Notes: a model not told the origin generated them from the letters alone. DNA of 64,000 nucleotides from Cephalopachus bancanus (GCA_027257055.1 JAPVLO010000382.1:992001-1056000), one strand, 5' to 3'; shown: positions 36,935 to 49,261, counted from the stretch's first letter. Made by a program: numbers and translations.

Positions 36935-37204
36935 TTAAATGTCACTTTTATGTTTTTTATTACTGACCTTGTATTTAAATGTTTATGATCTATTTTAGTT
37001 TCTAACAATTTAATTCAAAAAAAGAAAAATAGTACTTTTCATTATTTTAATAACAATTTATGTCTACATGTGTCCTTTCTTTTTTCCCTCTACTTGGCAC
37101 TACTTAGAAAAGTACCTGTCCCTCATTTATTTCTCAATTTTTCTGTTAAAATCAGCCCATACTTTGTTTTAACCCCATCTCCATAACATGTAAGGGTTAT
37201 CAAA

Positions 37205-37579
37205 AACACATACGAGTGATCATGTCACTCCCCTCCTCAAAAAGCACAGACTTTTCACATCATGTACAGAATAAAGTGTGAACTACTCATGTGGCCAATC
37301 CCATTGCTGACATTTTTGCCCAAAACACCCCTTCTCAGGCTGGTCTCACACCACAACTCCCACATGCCTTCTGTCCCAGCCATACCAGTTTGCCTCCACC
37401 ACTTACCAAACATGCCTTCCGTTCCCCCACCTTCATATTTTTGTTCAACTTGCTTCATGTACAACTTGCAATCTCCCACCCATCAAAATTCCATTCAAAG
37501 CCTCCTACTCTAAGAAGCTATTCTAATCCTCCACTGTATCTTTATGTAATAAAAAAGACTATAATAATACCACCACCAC
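37205..37579 (+). mobile_element. L2 LINE fragment, sense
   Basis: GTGATCATGTCACTCCCCTC, AGAATAAAGTGTGAACTACT and CAATCTCCCACCCATC-like blocks follow L2 sense order. It runs straight into the MIR at 37580. Confidence 0.6.
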
Positions 37580-37646
37580 CAATATTTATTAAGCATGTAC
37601 CATGAACTAGTGCTGTGTTAAGCATGCTGTGTGAATTATTTTTTAA
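37457..37646 (+). repeat. Direct duplication, copy 2 (probable source)
   Basis: Matches 35588-35777 with an offset of 1869 bases. Here the L2 and MIR parts both continue outside the duplicated segment, so this is the likely original copy. Confidence 0.93.
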
Positions 37647-37812
37647 TCATCACATCAATCTTGTGACATAGTTACTATTACCAAATTCCACAGGTTACAG
37701 ACGAGTAAACGGAGACCCAAAAGGTTAACCAGGCCAATGTCAAATATATTCTAAGTGGTAGAGCTAAAATTTGAATCCAGGATCCAGGAACAAATCTAGT
37801 ATGCTACATTGC
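37580..37812 (-). mobile_element. MIR SINE, antisense
   Basis: AATATTTATTAAGCATGTAC, ACAGACGAGTAAACGGAGAC and AAATTTGAATCCAGGATCC follow the reversed MIR consensus. Confidence 0.8.
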
Positions 37813-37834
37813 ATTTTCCTTTAAACTTTTCATA

Positions 37835-37945
37835 CTAAGATTCAAAATAGTTAGATGACTTGCCCAAGGTCACAGAGTCATCAGCAGTACTAGATCATGA
37901 ATCAAAATATTTGGATTCTCCCAACCTTAAGTTAATTTTCTGCTG
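37835..37945 (-). mobile_element. MIR fragment, antisense
   Basis: GACTTGCCCAAGGTCACAGA, then AGCAGTACTAGATCATG and GGATTCTCCCAACC, is a second reversed MIR piece. Confidence 0.65.
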
Positions 37946-40450
37946 CCCAGGAAAACATAATTGCTGACTGGTCTTTCCAGCAGAGCTTGTAAGTTTTTGC
38001 CTTTGCCCATTTTTTATAAAGAATGCCTCAAATAAACTAAGCAGGTAAATTTCATTTTCTCCTACTGCTATAATTGTCCATAGCTATTCAGACAGGGTTC
38101 CAAGGCTAGAGGGAGAAATTAAATCTAAAATCTAATTAAAATAATTTGAGGCTTAATTTGATTCAAATGTCAGAAAAATTCCACCCAGTAGCCCTGTTAA
38201 TATACAACCGAACTAAATGTCCCATACACCCAACTGTATTCAACTCTGCTCCCAGTTGATGCCTTAGACACGCTAATTTTTTGTATCCTACTTTACGTAC
38301 TGGTCTCTCAAAGAGTGCAGCAGAGTTGAACCTGTATTTCAAGAACTGCACTTCCTTTTAATTACATCGAATGTCAACCAGAGTAGTCCCTAGTCCTGGT
38401 AGACACACACACTTAAGAAGGCAGACCTACAATTGGCCATGGTGATTGGCCTTCAGAGGTTAGGGGCAAAGGAAGGCCTGGCGAATTGGGAATGGACCAC
38501 ATTTTGCCTGTAAGCATCAGGGCTGGAGAAAGAAAAAAAGGAGAGGGAAAAAAAATCCCTGGTTGAATAGAAACCCAGGTGAACCATGTAATCTTGGAAA
38601 TAGCTCTTTTACCAGCTCAAGGGGAAAGAAAGGGAAACTGACACAGCTTGTTTTGCCGCTGTGCCTGTTGTCCATTCCCTTTCTTTGTCCTCGCAGGCTT
38701 CGCTGTGGGAGAGGGCAGCCAGCGAGAGCAGCAGGGGCTGGAAGGGAGCGGGAGAAAGCGCCTATTCAAGAGTGCTTAGTCCTCCCAGTGTGAGACTCTC
38801 CACAAAAGAGGGATAACAAATGCAGACTTCAAAGGAGAGGGGAAAAATGTGTAGTGTGATCCACCTCCTCCAAGGGACCTTTGATAGACAGCTCTTACCT
38901 GCTGCTTTATGTTCAGCTTCTACCAAAACTCCAACTCGCCTAAGAAGTATTTTTTTTCCTCTTAGCACCCATTAAAACAGGACTAACAGTTTAACTGGAT
39001 GAAATGCAGGGGCAGGCCTAACCTAGGCCAGGAGAAGTCTCAGATGAATATTATTTGAAAACTTTCTTAAGTTGATGAGAATCCCCTGCAATAAAAGAAG
39101 ATGAACTTTGCTGAAATTCCTGAACACTTCAGCCATTCATTGCTTATGTCACAGTATCATTAGAAAAGGAGAAGAATCTATTTCATACGATCTCGGAGAA
39201 AGGAAATGTCAGGTATGATGAGTCTGCTGCTACAAATACTGTTCAATAGAGAAAGAAGTGTTCACATCCTAGGGCTCTACATCTACCTGCCAGAAACATC
39301 TGATTATTTCAGGTGACTTAACTCTCTCAGTCCCCTCCTCCTATTAGTACTTCTGTCAAAGTGCAGACAGTACCAAGAAAATGAAACACAAACAATAACC
39401 AATTTAGCTAGAAAAAGATATGAGAAAAAGAGCAAGAAATATGAGTGTACATAGATCTGCAAATTTTCTAAAGATTTCATATATCCTATTTTCCTCATTT
39501 CAGCCTGTAACCAAGGGTCCAACATATATAACAAAGCCATCAACAAGTTTGAAGATACAATTTAGGCTATTGGAAACAATCTTTCATGGAACCCATGTTT
39601 CTAAGAATAAAGATCTCAATGTCTTTAGCTCACTGATTAGGTTGATCAGTCTCCAATCTATAAATGTATCATATTTCAAAAATTAATTTGGACATTAGTC
39701 ACTTCAAAATCTAAAAGCATTCTTCCATTGATCCAATGTAATAAATGGTGATTGCAATCTCAGGCTAGCTGGCAAATACCAACTTATCTCAGTGATACCA
39801 GAAAGAGTCTTCCTAGTAGCCCCAGACCTCTCTAGGCCATAAACTGGCGGGGAAATTAAGGGAAGGAAAAACTAAGTGGCTTTCAGTTACTTAGACACAG
39901 ACATTACCTGGTGCCTGTTGGGAAAATTTGAATCTTAAGTGGCTTTGGAACTAATATCCTGACATCGCAGAGCCAAGGGTGGAAAAGAGAAGAAAAAACA
40001 TCAGGCTCCAGCTGTGTAGTTTCTGTGTCAGAAGAAGGGAGGCCTTAAGCGGGAGAGGTGAAAAGATGTAATATTCCTTCAGAAGTTAGAATTCAGAGGA
40101 AGGGAGCTGGTGTGTGATGAAGCGTTCCATTTAATTCCTAAGAAAAGCTGTTGAGTTTAGGGGACAGAACTGGACTCTTAGAATATTAGCAAGGCCACTA
40201 TTGTGCTCAACAGAATGGGCTAAGTTTCCAACAAACATAACCATTAAAATGACAACACATTTATCTCATATCTGCTGATTATAACCATTATAATTCTTAT
40301 ACTAATCATAGAAAAATTCTAAAGATCTAGGCATAAAGACCTTATCTATTTATTCAACTCTTATCAAGCATTTGTTAGAACCGTAGACTGTTGCACTTAA
40401 GGGAGCCTTGGAAGTTGGCTACCCAACACCTTCATTTAAAAATAAGGTCA
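37946..40450. other. Intronic, no named element; GC-rich patch inside
   Basis: Mostly unique. A GC-rich, CpG-containing patch lies at about 38650-38765, directly after a pyrimidine-rich CTTTGTCCTCGCAG. A 70-base stretch at 39858-39926 resembles 40765-40835 at roughly 70 percent. Confidence 0.5.
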
Positions 40451-40748
40451 GCCAGGCTCGGTGGCTCAGCCTGTAATCCCGTGCCTTTGGGAGGCTGAGG
40501 TGAGTGGATTGTCTGAGCCCGCGGGTTCGAGACCCGCCTGGGCAGCGAGACCTCATCTCTACAATAAATCAAAAAATCAGCCGGGCGTGGTAGCGCATGC
40601 CTGTAATTCTGTCTACTCGGAAGGCTGAGGCGAAAGGATCGCCAGAGCCCAGCAGGTCGAGGCTGCGGTGGCCGGGAACAGCCACTGCACTCCAGTCTGG
40701 GTGACAGAGTGAGACTCCAACTCAAAAAAATAAATAAATAAATAAAAA
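40451..40748 (+). mobile_element. Alu, derived type, short-linker subgroup
   Basis: Has GCGGGTTCGAGACCCGC and reads GGGCAGCGAGACC, five bases shorter than GGGCAACTTGGCGAGACC, with CCGTGCCTTTGGG in the left arm. Target duplication TAAAAATAAGGTCA ends at 40450 and recurs ending at 40762. Confidence 0.96.
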
Positions 40749-40762
40749 TAAAAATAAGGTCA

Positions 40763-41689
40763 CCAAGGGAAGGAAAAATGAAGTTATTTCCAATTACTTA
40801 GGCTCAGAAAGCACCTAGTGCTCTGTGGGAAAGCTATTTCACGTGCCTCATATAAACTTTGGTTTTCTTTCTTCAAAGAATACTTAATTTGTCTGTGCTG
40901 ATGTTTCACGCGAGAGTTAAACCCTGCTAGCAGCCAGAATGGTTGTTTTTCTGAAGGAAGGTATTAATAGTTTCAGCCCAAGCATCTCCCTTTGAACACT
41001 GAAGACTCTGCTAGAACTATCTTTGCTACCAGAAGAGACTATCTCCCTTTTTCTCCAAGGCAGCCCATTCTTGGCTCTGAACTTCGGACACTCCCTCAGC
41101 ACTGGCCAACTCCAAGCAAGATGAAACTGGCAATAGAGCAATAAAACTCCTGCAATTGTCGAACTCACTCAATTTGCTGACTGTCTGATGAATGGCTGAA
41201 CTCCACAATTCAAGTCAGCCCCAGCAAAACCTCTGAAGCTTCTTGCCAAAGCCTTCTTAAAGAGTCCCTTTTTTTCTATACACACCTAAAAACCTCATTA
41301 AACACGAGAGAAAGTTTTTAAAACAGTCAAATCGTGTTTTATCCATAGTCTTGCGTGTCGGAGACTGTAAACTCTTATATTCAACAACAGCCTCTGTAGG
41401 ACCCATGCCAGAGAACCAGAGTGAAATAAAAAACTACTGGCAGCGGTGCAGTAATAGCATCCCATTACCAATCAAGATCTTAAGTGGCAATAACTACAAA
41501 AGAATGTTACCATTAAACTAAGTGTATGTGCCTTCCACATTCCAGCAAAAGGGTTTCAGAGGATAGCCGAAGCTTAAAGTAGCTGAAAGAGGGGAGGGAA
41601 TGCTATAGTTTAGGATACCCTGTTTCCTTGGGTCACCTGGTCTTGGCCTCCTCAAACAGCAAGAGACCCCAAAGGAAGAAGATTTTGGT
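40763..41689. other. Intronic, no recognised element
   Basis: No repeat or gene recognised. Confidence 0.5.
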
Positions 41690-41940
41690 GGTAAATATTT
41701 TAGTGTAAGACCTGAGTGTCAGTCCAAGATTAGTTTTTTTAGTTAATGTGACTATTTGGAGACATAGCCTTACCACTATTAGCCTTGGTTTCTTCAATTA
41801 TAAACTGGTGATAATAATTGTGCCCTTGTACAATTGTGTCCTTGATTGCTGGAAGAATTGATTGATTCAGGGCTACGCATTAGAATTGGGCAAAGCAATG
41901 AGCACAAGCAAGTGCTCAATATGTGTTAGCTGCTATCATT
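41690..41940 (+). mobile_element. Possible MIR SINE, sense
   Basis: AGCCTTGGTTTCTTCAATTA, AAACTGGTGATAATAATTGT and CAAGTGCTCAATATGTGTTA follow the 3' half of MIR, with an AT-rich interruption. Confidence 0.5.
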
Positions 41941-42612
41941 TTTTAAAAAAAATATTATATAGGAAGTCTTGCAGAATTCCCCATCACCAGTGGTATCAAC
42001 TGAAATTAACTTGCTGTTACTATCACCCAGAAGTAAAGTGGGGAGGGAAGTGATCGTGGTTGGGGGGACTATAAAAGGGAGAAGCAATCTTTTGCTCCTC
42101 CTGCATCCCCCTTTTCTCTTCAGGTCACAGAATTTTTGATGTAATGAGTTTATGTGCACCACTAATCTTTACTAAACTGCACAAGGGCCCCAGAACATGC
42201 ATGTCCATAAAGATGAGGTGAATCAAAAGCAGTTTCATGTTACTTAAGCTGGTATGAGTTTAAAACCTGAACACACACCATCATCGCTCTCCTTACCTAG
42301 CTCCTAATACTAGATATATCAGCTGAAGGCTCTCCTTTGAGACATTTGCCCAGCTTTCTCAGTTCTGACCTCCTGTGGAACCATTGGATGCAAAGTATTA
42401 TAGGCCTGAATGTATTCTCTTCTGTCCTGGCCTCCACCTGCCTGTCCGTCAGAGACACAGCCCCTCTGTAGTAAATCTCTCTAACGCTTGGACTGCAGGG
42501 CCTCTGGTTCTTCTCACAATATCCCCATAGGGACCTGCGGTTCCTCTAACAATATCCCTGTAAGGACCTGCCTCCTTCACAGCACCCCCATCTTTCTGCA
42601 GGGACCTTCCAC
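41941..42612. other. Intronic, no recognised element
   Basis: No repeat or gene recognised up to the target duplication of the next Alu. A short local repeat (ATATCCC with GGACCTGC) occurs around 42515-42572. Confidence 0.5.
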
Positions 42613-42627
42613 CCTTCTGTATCCTCT

Positions 42628-42913
42628 TTTTTTTTTTTTGAGTTGGAGTCTCACTCTGTCGCCCAGACTGGAGTGCAGTGGCCGCTTCCGGCCACCGCAA
42701 CCTCGACCTGCTGGGCTCCGGCGATCCTTCCGCCTCAGTCTTCCAAGTAGCTGGAATTACAGGCATGCGCTACCATGCCCAGCTGATTTTTTGATTTATT
42801 GTAGAGATGAGGTCTCGCTGCCCAGGCGGGTCTCGAACCCGCGGGCTCAGGCAGTCCACTCACCTCAGCCTCCCAAAGGCGCGGGATTACAGGCTGAGCC
42901 ACCGAGCCCGGCT
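42628..42913 (-). mobile_element. Alu, derived type, short-linker subgroup, antisense
   Basis: In its own sense it has GCGGGTTCGAGACCCGC, GGGCAGCGAGACC and CGCCTTTGGGAGGC. Target duplication CCTTCTGTATCCTCTT lies just outside both ends. Confidence 0.96.
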
Positions 42914-42929
42914 CCTTCTGTATCCTCTT

Positions 42930-43959
42930 ATCCCCTCCTGTCCTGGCTCCTCAGTCCACCTCATCCCCAAGCCCTTCCAATCTGAGTCATCTCCCTCTGA
43001 GCTCATTACCTCTGCTTTCCTTGATTATGTAGACACATTTAATAAGGACAAACAAGCAAAAAGCCTTAATTTTTTTAAACACTGTTCCCCAATCATAAAT
43101 CTATCTGACCCAGATGAAAATGTTTTTGTTTCCCTTTTTGAGAGACCCAAGTAGATATATGAAGTTAAAGATGACACCAAGAGGCTTATAGAGGTTCCTC
43201 ATTACATTTTCCATAACTATGGGTCAATTACATTTTATAACAATCATCTCCATGAACGCTCTGTGGAGAATCATTTCTTTCCATTTTTTTTTTAGATGAT
43301 GCATTCACTGCCCACTGGTGCTGAGCAGTGATTTCATAAAGTATATAGTAGGAACTTCAGACCTAGAGATGATGCTGGCTCTTGTTCCTAAATCTGCTAA
43401 TTAGGACCATTATCCGGACCCAAGCCAGGCCCGAAAGCAGGACTCAAGGTAGGCAATTTTGCCCAGGTAAGATTAGGTTGGAATAAGGACCCAGAAAGTA
43501 GGGCCAGGAGTGAGAGGCAGAGCAAGGCCAGGGACCAATGTTCCAGCAGGACCAAAAGGCTGCAGCCCTGCCCTGCAGACAGAGCGTCGAGTCCAGGAGG
43601 ACACAGGAGTCAGAGCCCGTGCCCAGCATGAGGGAGAAGAGAAGGTGGTTCAGGGAGCCCTCAGGGTGGCCTTTACTTGATTCAGTGCACGTCACAATAA
43701 AATAGCTATAAAGAATTTAAAATGACAGAGCAGAGAAAATCAAGGGGCTTAAATGGAATCTGCTCATGAAAACAAGGTTAACATTCCAACTCTTGTGAAA
43801 AGCTCACAGATTTTTTAATGACAGAAAGAGACAAATTGAACAGTATGAACACACACCATGAACAGTATGTGGCACTCCATTTCTTATTGGGGTACCTACA
43901 ATTTTCTTATAATATTTCTAAATAAGTCACAAGAATAGCACCTTCTGTTACTTTTTTCA
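42930..43959. other. Intronic, no recognised element
   Basis: No gene or clear repeat. Confidence 0.5.
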
Positions 43960-44580
43960 TTTTCTTTTGAGGTAGAAATTTTTTTCATTCATTCATTAAT
44001 TTTGTATTGATACATATTAGATGTACACATTTTCAGGGTATGTGTAATAATTTGATACATTCCTATGATCAAATTTGGATAATTGAGATAGCTATCACCT
44101 TAAATGTTTATCTCTTCTTTATGCTAGGAACATTCAAATTATTCTCTTGTAGCTATTCTGAAATGTACAATCGATTAATGTTAATTCTAGTCACCCTACT
44201 GATCTATCAAATATCAGGTCTTATTTTTTCTGTCTAAGGGTATATTTGTACTCATTAATCAACCTCTCCTCACCGTCCCCTTTCCAAACTTCCCGGCCTC
44301 TGGTAACTGCCGATCTACTCTCTATCTTGAGATCCATGTTTTTAACTTCCACAAATGAGTGACAGCATGTGATACTTGTCTTTCTGCATTTGACTTATTT
44401 CATCTAACATAATAACAAGGTAGGAATTTTTTAACTAAAATGTAAAGATGAGAAAACAGAAGCTTGGAGACACTAAGGGACTTGTCCAAAGCTATAGAGC
44501 TAGTGAATATCAGAGTCGAGATTGATCTGTGTATTCTGACTCCGCATCTGACGCTCGTTTCAATAAACCTCTGCTGCCCA
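43960..44580 (-). mobile_element. MIR SINE, antisense, split by L1
   Basis: TTTTGAGGTAG before and TAAAGATGAGAAAACAGAAG, ACTTGTCCAAAGCTATAGAG and GTCGAGATTGATCTG after the L1 at 43986-44417 form one reversed MIR. Confidence 0.65.
43986..44417 (-). mobile_element. L1 3' end, antisense, 5' truncated
   Basis: GTGTAATAATTTGATACATT, CTAGTCACCCTACTGATCTA, CCTCTGGTAACTGCCGATCT and ACTTATTTCATCTAACATAA are the reversed 3' untranslated region of an L1PB/L1MA-age element. The imperfect target duplication AGGTAGAAATTTTTT / AGGTAGGAATTTTTT lies at 43970-43985 and 44418-44432. Confidence 0.85.
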
Positions 44581-47078
44581 CCACAACTGACAGCACTATC
44601 TCTCACTTCCTTAAAGGCAGCCATTGGCCTTGAACTCATGAAAGCCCTGCCCTAGCATGAACCAGTGCAGGTGTTTATAATGTTTGAGTGTGTCTTGGAA
44701 ACTAGAGAGGTGGGCTTTGCAGAAGTCTGTTTCCATGAGAAATGGAGGAGTTCTCTAGAGCTTAAGGAAAGAATCAAACTTCAATCAATTAACAGAGCTA
44801 CTGTCATAGGATGAGAGGAGCAGTTTAGATACCACCATGATGGCTGTCACTTGAACAACTCCCCAATCTGACATGCAGGAGGAGATGTAAGTAAAAACTG
44901 AAGACGTTTTTTCATTAAAAACGTTAGATACTACGCCATGGGCATCCAGCTACGATAATGGTATATAACATAATTAGGGATAAGAATCTTTCTCCCAGAC
45001 ACTTCACCACAGACCACGTTAAAGCTTTGGCATCATGAAGACTCCAGTGCACTTGAGGAAGGTGATTAGTGGGAAACTAGAATCTCCAAAGGGAGCCTGT
45101 GGTCTCAGTGGAGGAAGACAATAAGGTCCTCAAGGGGCCATGGCGCAAGACAGATGCCACAGCACTCCATAGAAGCAGCAGCCGTGCCAAACACAGATAG
45201 TGGTGCCTAGTACAATTAAAACAACAGAAAATGGCAGTGGTACCAAGGAAAAACCAGGCAACCCACAGAAACTGGCAGCCATTCTCAGCAGATACTGCAC
45301 CAGAACAGTCTGTAAATCTGCAATAGACCCTTCTAAGAACTGCTCAAAGCACTTCATGGAATGATGACTCTGTGAGCAGGAAGATGCAGGAATCCATGAG
45401 ATTTGAACTATAACTGATATCATGCATTCACAAAGCAATGAAGCCTGGGGAAATCAGTGTCACACGTAATATTCCTAACTGCATTTGTGACGTCTATAAT
45501 TCAGACTAATCCCAAAGAAGATCTGAATATGCTGAATAAACTTCTGCAACTCACAAATCTTTAGTCCTCAAGAAAATTTCAGAATGTACTTAATCCTCAA
45601 CCAAAAATGCGTCCAGCACCTGCCCTCCATTCTGAACAGAATGAAGTGAGCACTAATAGCTGAGCCAAAGGTGGTTCTGTTTTACTCACACTCTTCTTTG
45701 GCCTCTGTTTCCTCATTTGAAGTCGCTCTTCATCGGTTCCCAAAGGGTTCTGGGAACCCAGCCTCAGCACTTCTCCCGCTGAGAGCCACAGGTTAGAAAA
45801 GCCCTTTCTGCCATTGCTTTTCTAGCTGCTTTCTCTATGGCTTGGCCCTTATCTGAATGGTGTGTTTCAATGAAGATTCTTCACAGACTCTTAGCATCTG
45901 AGCACAATCAATAAGTTCTCTCTTCACAAATCAGGCTTTTAGGGAGGAAGAACTAGGAGGAGGCAGGTTTTTAATTCCTTTGCGGTCTATGTCTTCAGCT
46001 TCTTCATGAAAGTAGAAAAAAGATAAGGTAAGGGAGAGGACAGTAGTTGACATACGTCTATGTTCCTGAGTGAGAACCACCTTCATTTCTATGGCAACAG
46101 GCCAGTAAATGTGTCTACAACAGCAGATCCATTTGGCACTTTTGCAAAGGTAACTCTCAACTAAATTAAATGTTCAGCTAGAATGTGCTATCACCAGAAC
46201 ACACTATCACCCCTCAGTTAATTCCATTATTGTGACCTCCCATCCCCATTAAAAAAAAAAACAAAACCCAAGAGGTCACAAAGATTTGGTGGCATCCAGA
46301 AAAATAATATATTTTTATATCAATACATCTCCAGCAAGAAATTCCTCTATAGTTGTCTGATAGCGATATCACTTTTGTCATGAAGTTGTTCAAGACAATT
46401 GAGTAATCAAAAGAAATGAGGCTAAAAATAAATGTCAGCCATGGAGTGGGAAAATATAACTCAGCAAAACACTGGCAAGTGCTTCTCCACTCGCCAAGTC
46501 TCAGAATGCACAACGTCCCTTTCTGTTCGGTCATAACAATCTAATTCAGGTTTTGTCCTCCCAGGAGGTGATCACTGTGTCCAGATGGACATCAAGCTAC
46601 CTTGTCGTCCTGGGCATCGAAACCAGACTGCACTGCAGGTGTGTGCTGACATTCAGCTTCATTTTTCTATTGCCAGCAGCCTCACCATGAGAGAAGCTGC
46701 CACATACACACCTAGAGCCACTCCTGGGATGACTGGGTTAGGCCAGAGCCATAGGAATTCTTGGGCCATTCTGATGTTTCACGGCTTAAAGGAACAATTA
46801 GAGCCCAGCTCTGCTCACTCATCAGAATTCAGAATGACTGCAGTGCATAATTGTGGCATGAGCAGAACCAAACTAAAAAAGTTTATATAAGCCTAGTAAA
46901 AAGAAGCTGCAACCATCTATACTGAGTAAAATTAAATAACCTAACAACACTTAGTGGACAATAAGTTAACTGAATTAGTCTAATAACAAGATAGAAAAAA
47001 GTTATATCAGGATATCTAAATTTCAAAGGGCAAGGGAGATATAAAAAGGTTGTTTTCATTACTAAAATATGTGTTCAT
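44581..47078. other. Intronic, no recognised element
   Basis: About 2.5 kb without a recognised transposon. A 102-codon open stretch on the minus strand (45130-45438) has no familiar motif and is not called. A small hairpin ACGTTTTTT...AAAAACGT occurs near 44904-44932. Confidence 0.5.
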
Positions 47079-47670
<592 letters not shown>

Positions 47671-47799
47671 TGAAATGTCTATTTCTGATATTGCCACAGA
47701 AAAATGAATGGAAATGCAGAAGTTTCCTGGAGAACAATACATACTTTAAATGTTGTACGATATGTTCTCTCCTGAAAATTTGGCCAAACACAGACCCTT

Positions 47800-47945
47800 A
47801 AAGCTGAGAACACCCTCCTATTTTGGACTCCCACCCTAGTCTTTGAGGCTCAGTCTAGGTCATCAGTTAGACTCCTTACGTTATCTTTCTCCATAACCTC
47901 ACATAGTGAGTGAAGGGAAAATGGCCATAGGACAGCACAATGGCA
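47800..47945 (+). repeat. Unnamed repeat shared with 52465-52605, copy 1
   Basis: CCCACCCTAGTCTTTGAGG, GTCATCAGTTAGACTCC and GAAGGGAAAATGGCCATAGG have counterparts in the same order and orientation at 52.5 kb. Family not recognised; it may be an LTR piece. Confidence 0.6.
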
Positions 47946-48329
47946 TGATCAACTGTGGCTGGGCAGTATAATGGCATGATCACGGCACAGGCATTATCAA
48001 CTGTGGCTGGATTACAAACCACCAGACAAGACCTTCCCCGATTCAGAAAAGCTTTTAGGACCATTTGAAATTGAAATGTCCACTAACCTTGAAAGCAGGC
48101 AGTTAGTATTAAGTCACCTAATAAAGGAAATAGAAAAAGATCATCTCATTAAGGAAAAAAAGCAAAAAACTGTGTGAGATAGACTTTGTGCAGCACAACT
48201 AGTCTCTTTTACCTGGCCAGTCAAAACTTCCCATCCATCTCTCCACCACTTGATTCACCATTTCCCTGCAGGCTTGGAAACATGAACCAAAAGAACTTAA
48301 AGTCCATCCAATCCAAACTTCTCTTCTCT

Positions 48330-48633
48330 TTTTTTTTTTTTTTTTTTTTTGAGTCAGAGTCTCACTCTGTCACCCAGGCTGGAGTGTAGTGGCAAGCTCA
48401 CAACCACCATAGCCTCAATCTGCTAGGCTCAGGTGATCTTTCTGCTTTAGGCTTCCAAGTAGCTGGAACAACAGACAGGTACCATCATGCTCAGCTAACT
48501 TTTCTTAATTTATTGTAGAGATGACGTCTCACCAAGTTGTCCAGGCTGGTCTCAAACCCCTGGGCTCAGGCAGTCCTCTCACCTTGGCCTCCCAAAGTAC
48601 TGGGATTATAGGCGTGAGCCATCACAGTGGGCC
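48330..48633 (-). mobile_element. Alu, intermediate type, antisense
   Basis: In its own sense it keeps AGGGGTTTGAGACCAGCC but has CAACTTGGTGAGACG, placing it between AluJ and the derived group. Long T tract at 48331-48350. Confidence 0.92.
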
Positions 48634-48918
48634 TCAAACTTTTCATTTTAGCACATGGAGAATTGAGACCTAAAGCAATTAAGGTGTTTTCCAAAAACAC
48701 AAATTTAGTGGCAAAACTAGTACAAGATCTTGGTTTTCATAACTACTTTTCAGGCCTGCCTTGTTCATTTTCACCTCAAATATTTTATTATGACAAGAAG
48801 TATAATTCTTCCACTTCAATCTATTTAGACTGTGGGCTCCCTAAAGGAAGATAAAGCATTCAGCTTTTGTATTTCTCACTCACAGCAATAAAAAGATGAA
48901 AATAGACTAAAAATACTA
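48634..48918. other. Intronic; contains a perfect 12-base hairpin
   Basis: AATAGACTAAAA at 48901-48912 is the exact reverse complement of TTTTAGTCTATT at 48919-48930. The loop is 6 bases. No other feature. Confidence 0.7.
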
Positions 48919-49261
48919 TTTTAGTCTATTCAGGCTATTATAACAAAATACCATGAACTAAGCAGCTTACAAACAACAGAAATGTATTTCTCATGGTTCT
49001 GGAGACTGGGGAGTCCAAAATCAAGGTACTGGCAGATTCAGTCTCTGGCGAGGGTCCATTTCCTGGTTTACAGATGGTGCCTTCCACTCATGATGGAAGG
49101 GTCAAGAGGTCTCTCTTGGTCCTGTTTTATAAGGATCCTCTTCTGAGGACTTGGCCTGACCTAATCTCCTCCCAGAGGCCCCACCTCCTCATATATTATC
49201 AGTTTGGAGGTTAGGATTTCAACATACGAATTTTGGGGAGACACAAACATTCACACCATAG
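48919..49261 (-). mobile_element. MaLR-type LTR, antisense
   Basis: TTAGTCTATTCAGGCTATTA, AACAAAATACCATGAACTAA, CAACAGAAATGTATTTCTCA and GGTTAGGATTTCAACATACG, then GACACAAACATTCACACC. It is the same family, reversed, as 10842-11167. Non-coding relic. Confidence 0.85.

Noticed and set aside
36559..36966. 135-codon plus-strand open frame
   Set aside because: Most of it is the antisense Alu at 36641-36934. [11 protein letters not shown] and [10 protein letters not shown] are the usual Alu translation.
42488..42985. 165-codon plus-strand open frame
   Set aside because: Its core is the antisense Alu at 42628-42913. The flanks match no protein I recognise.
45130..45438. 102-codon minus-strand frame with hydrophobic stretches
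   Set aside because: No recognisable family and no supporting signals; treated as chance.
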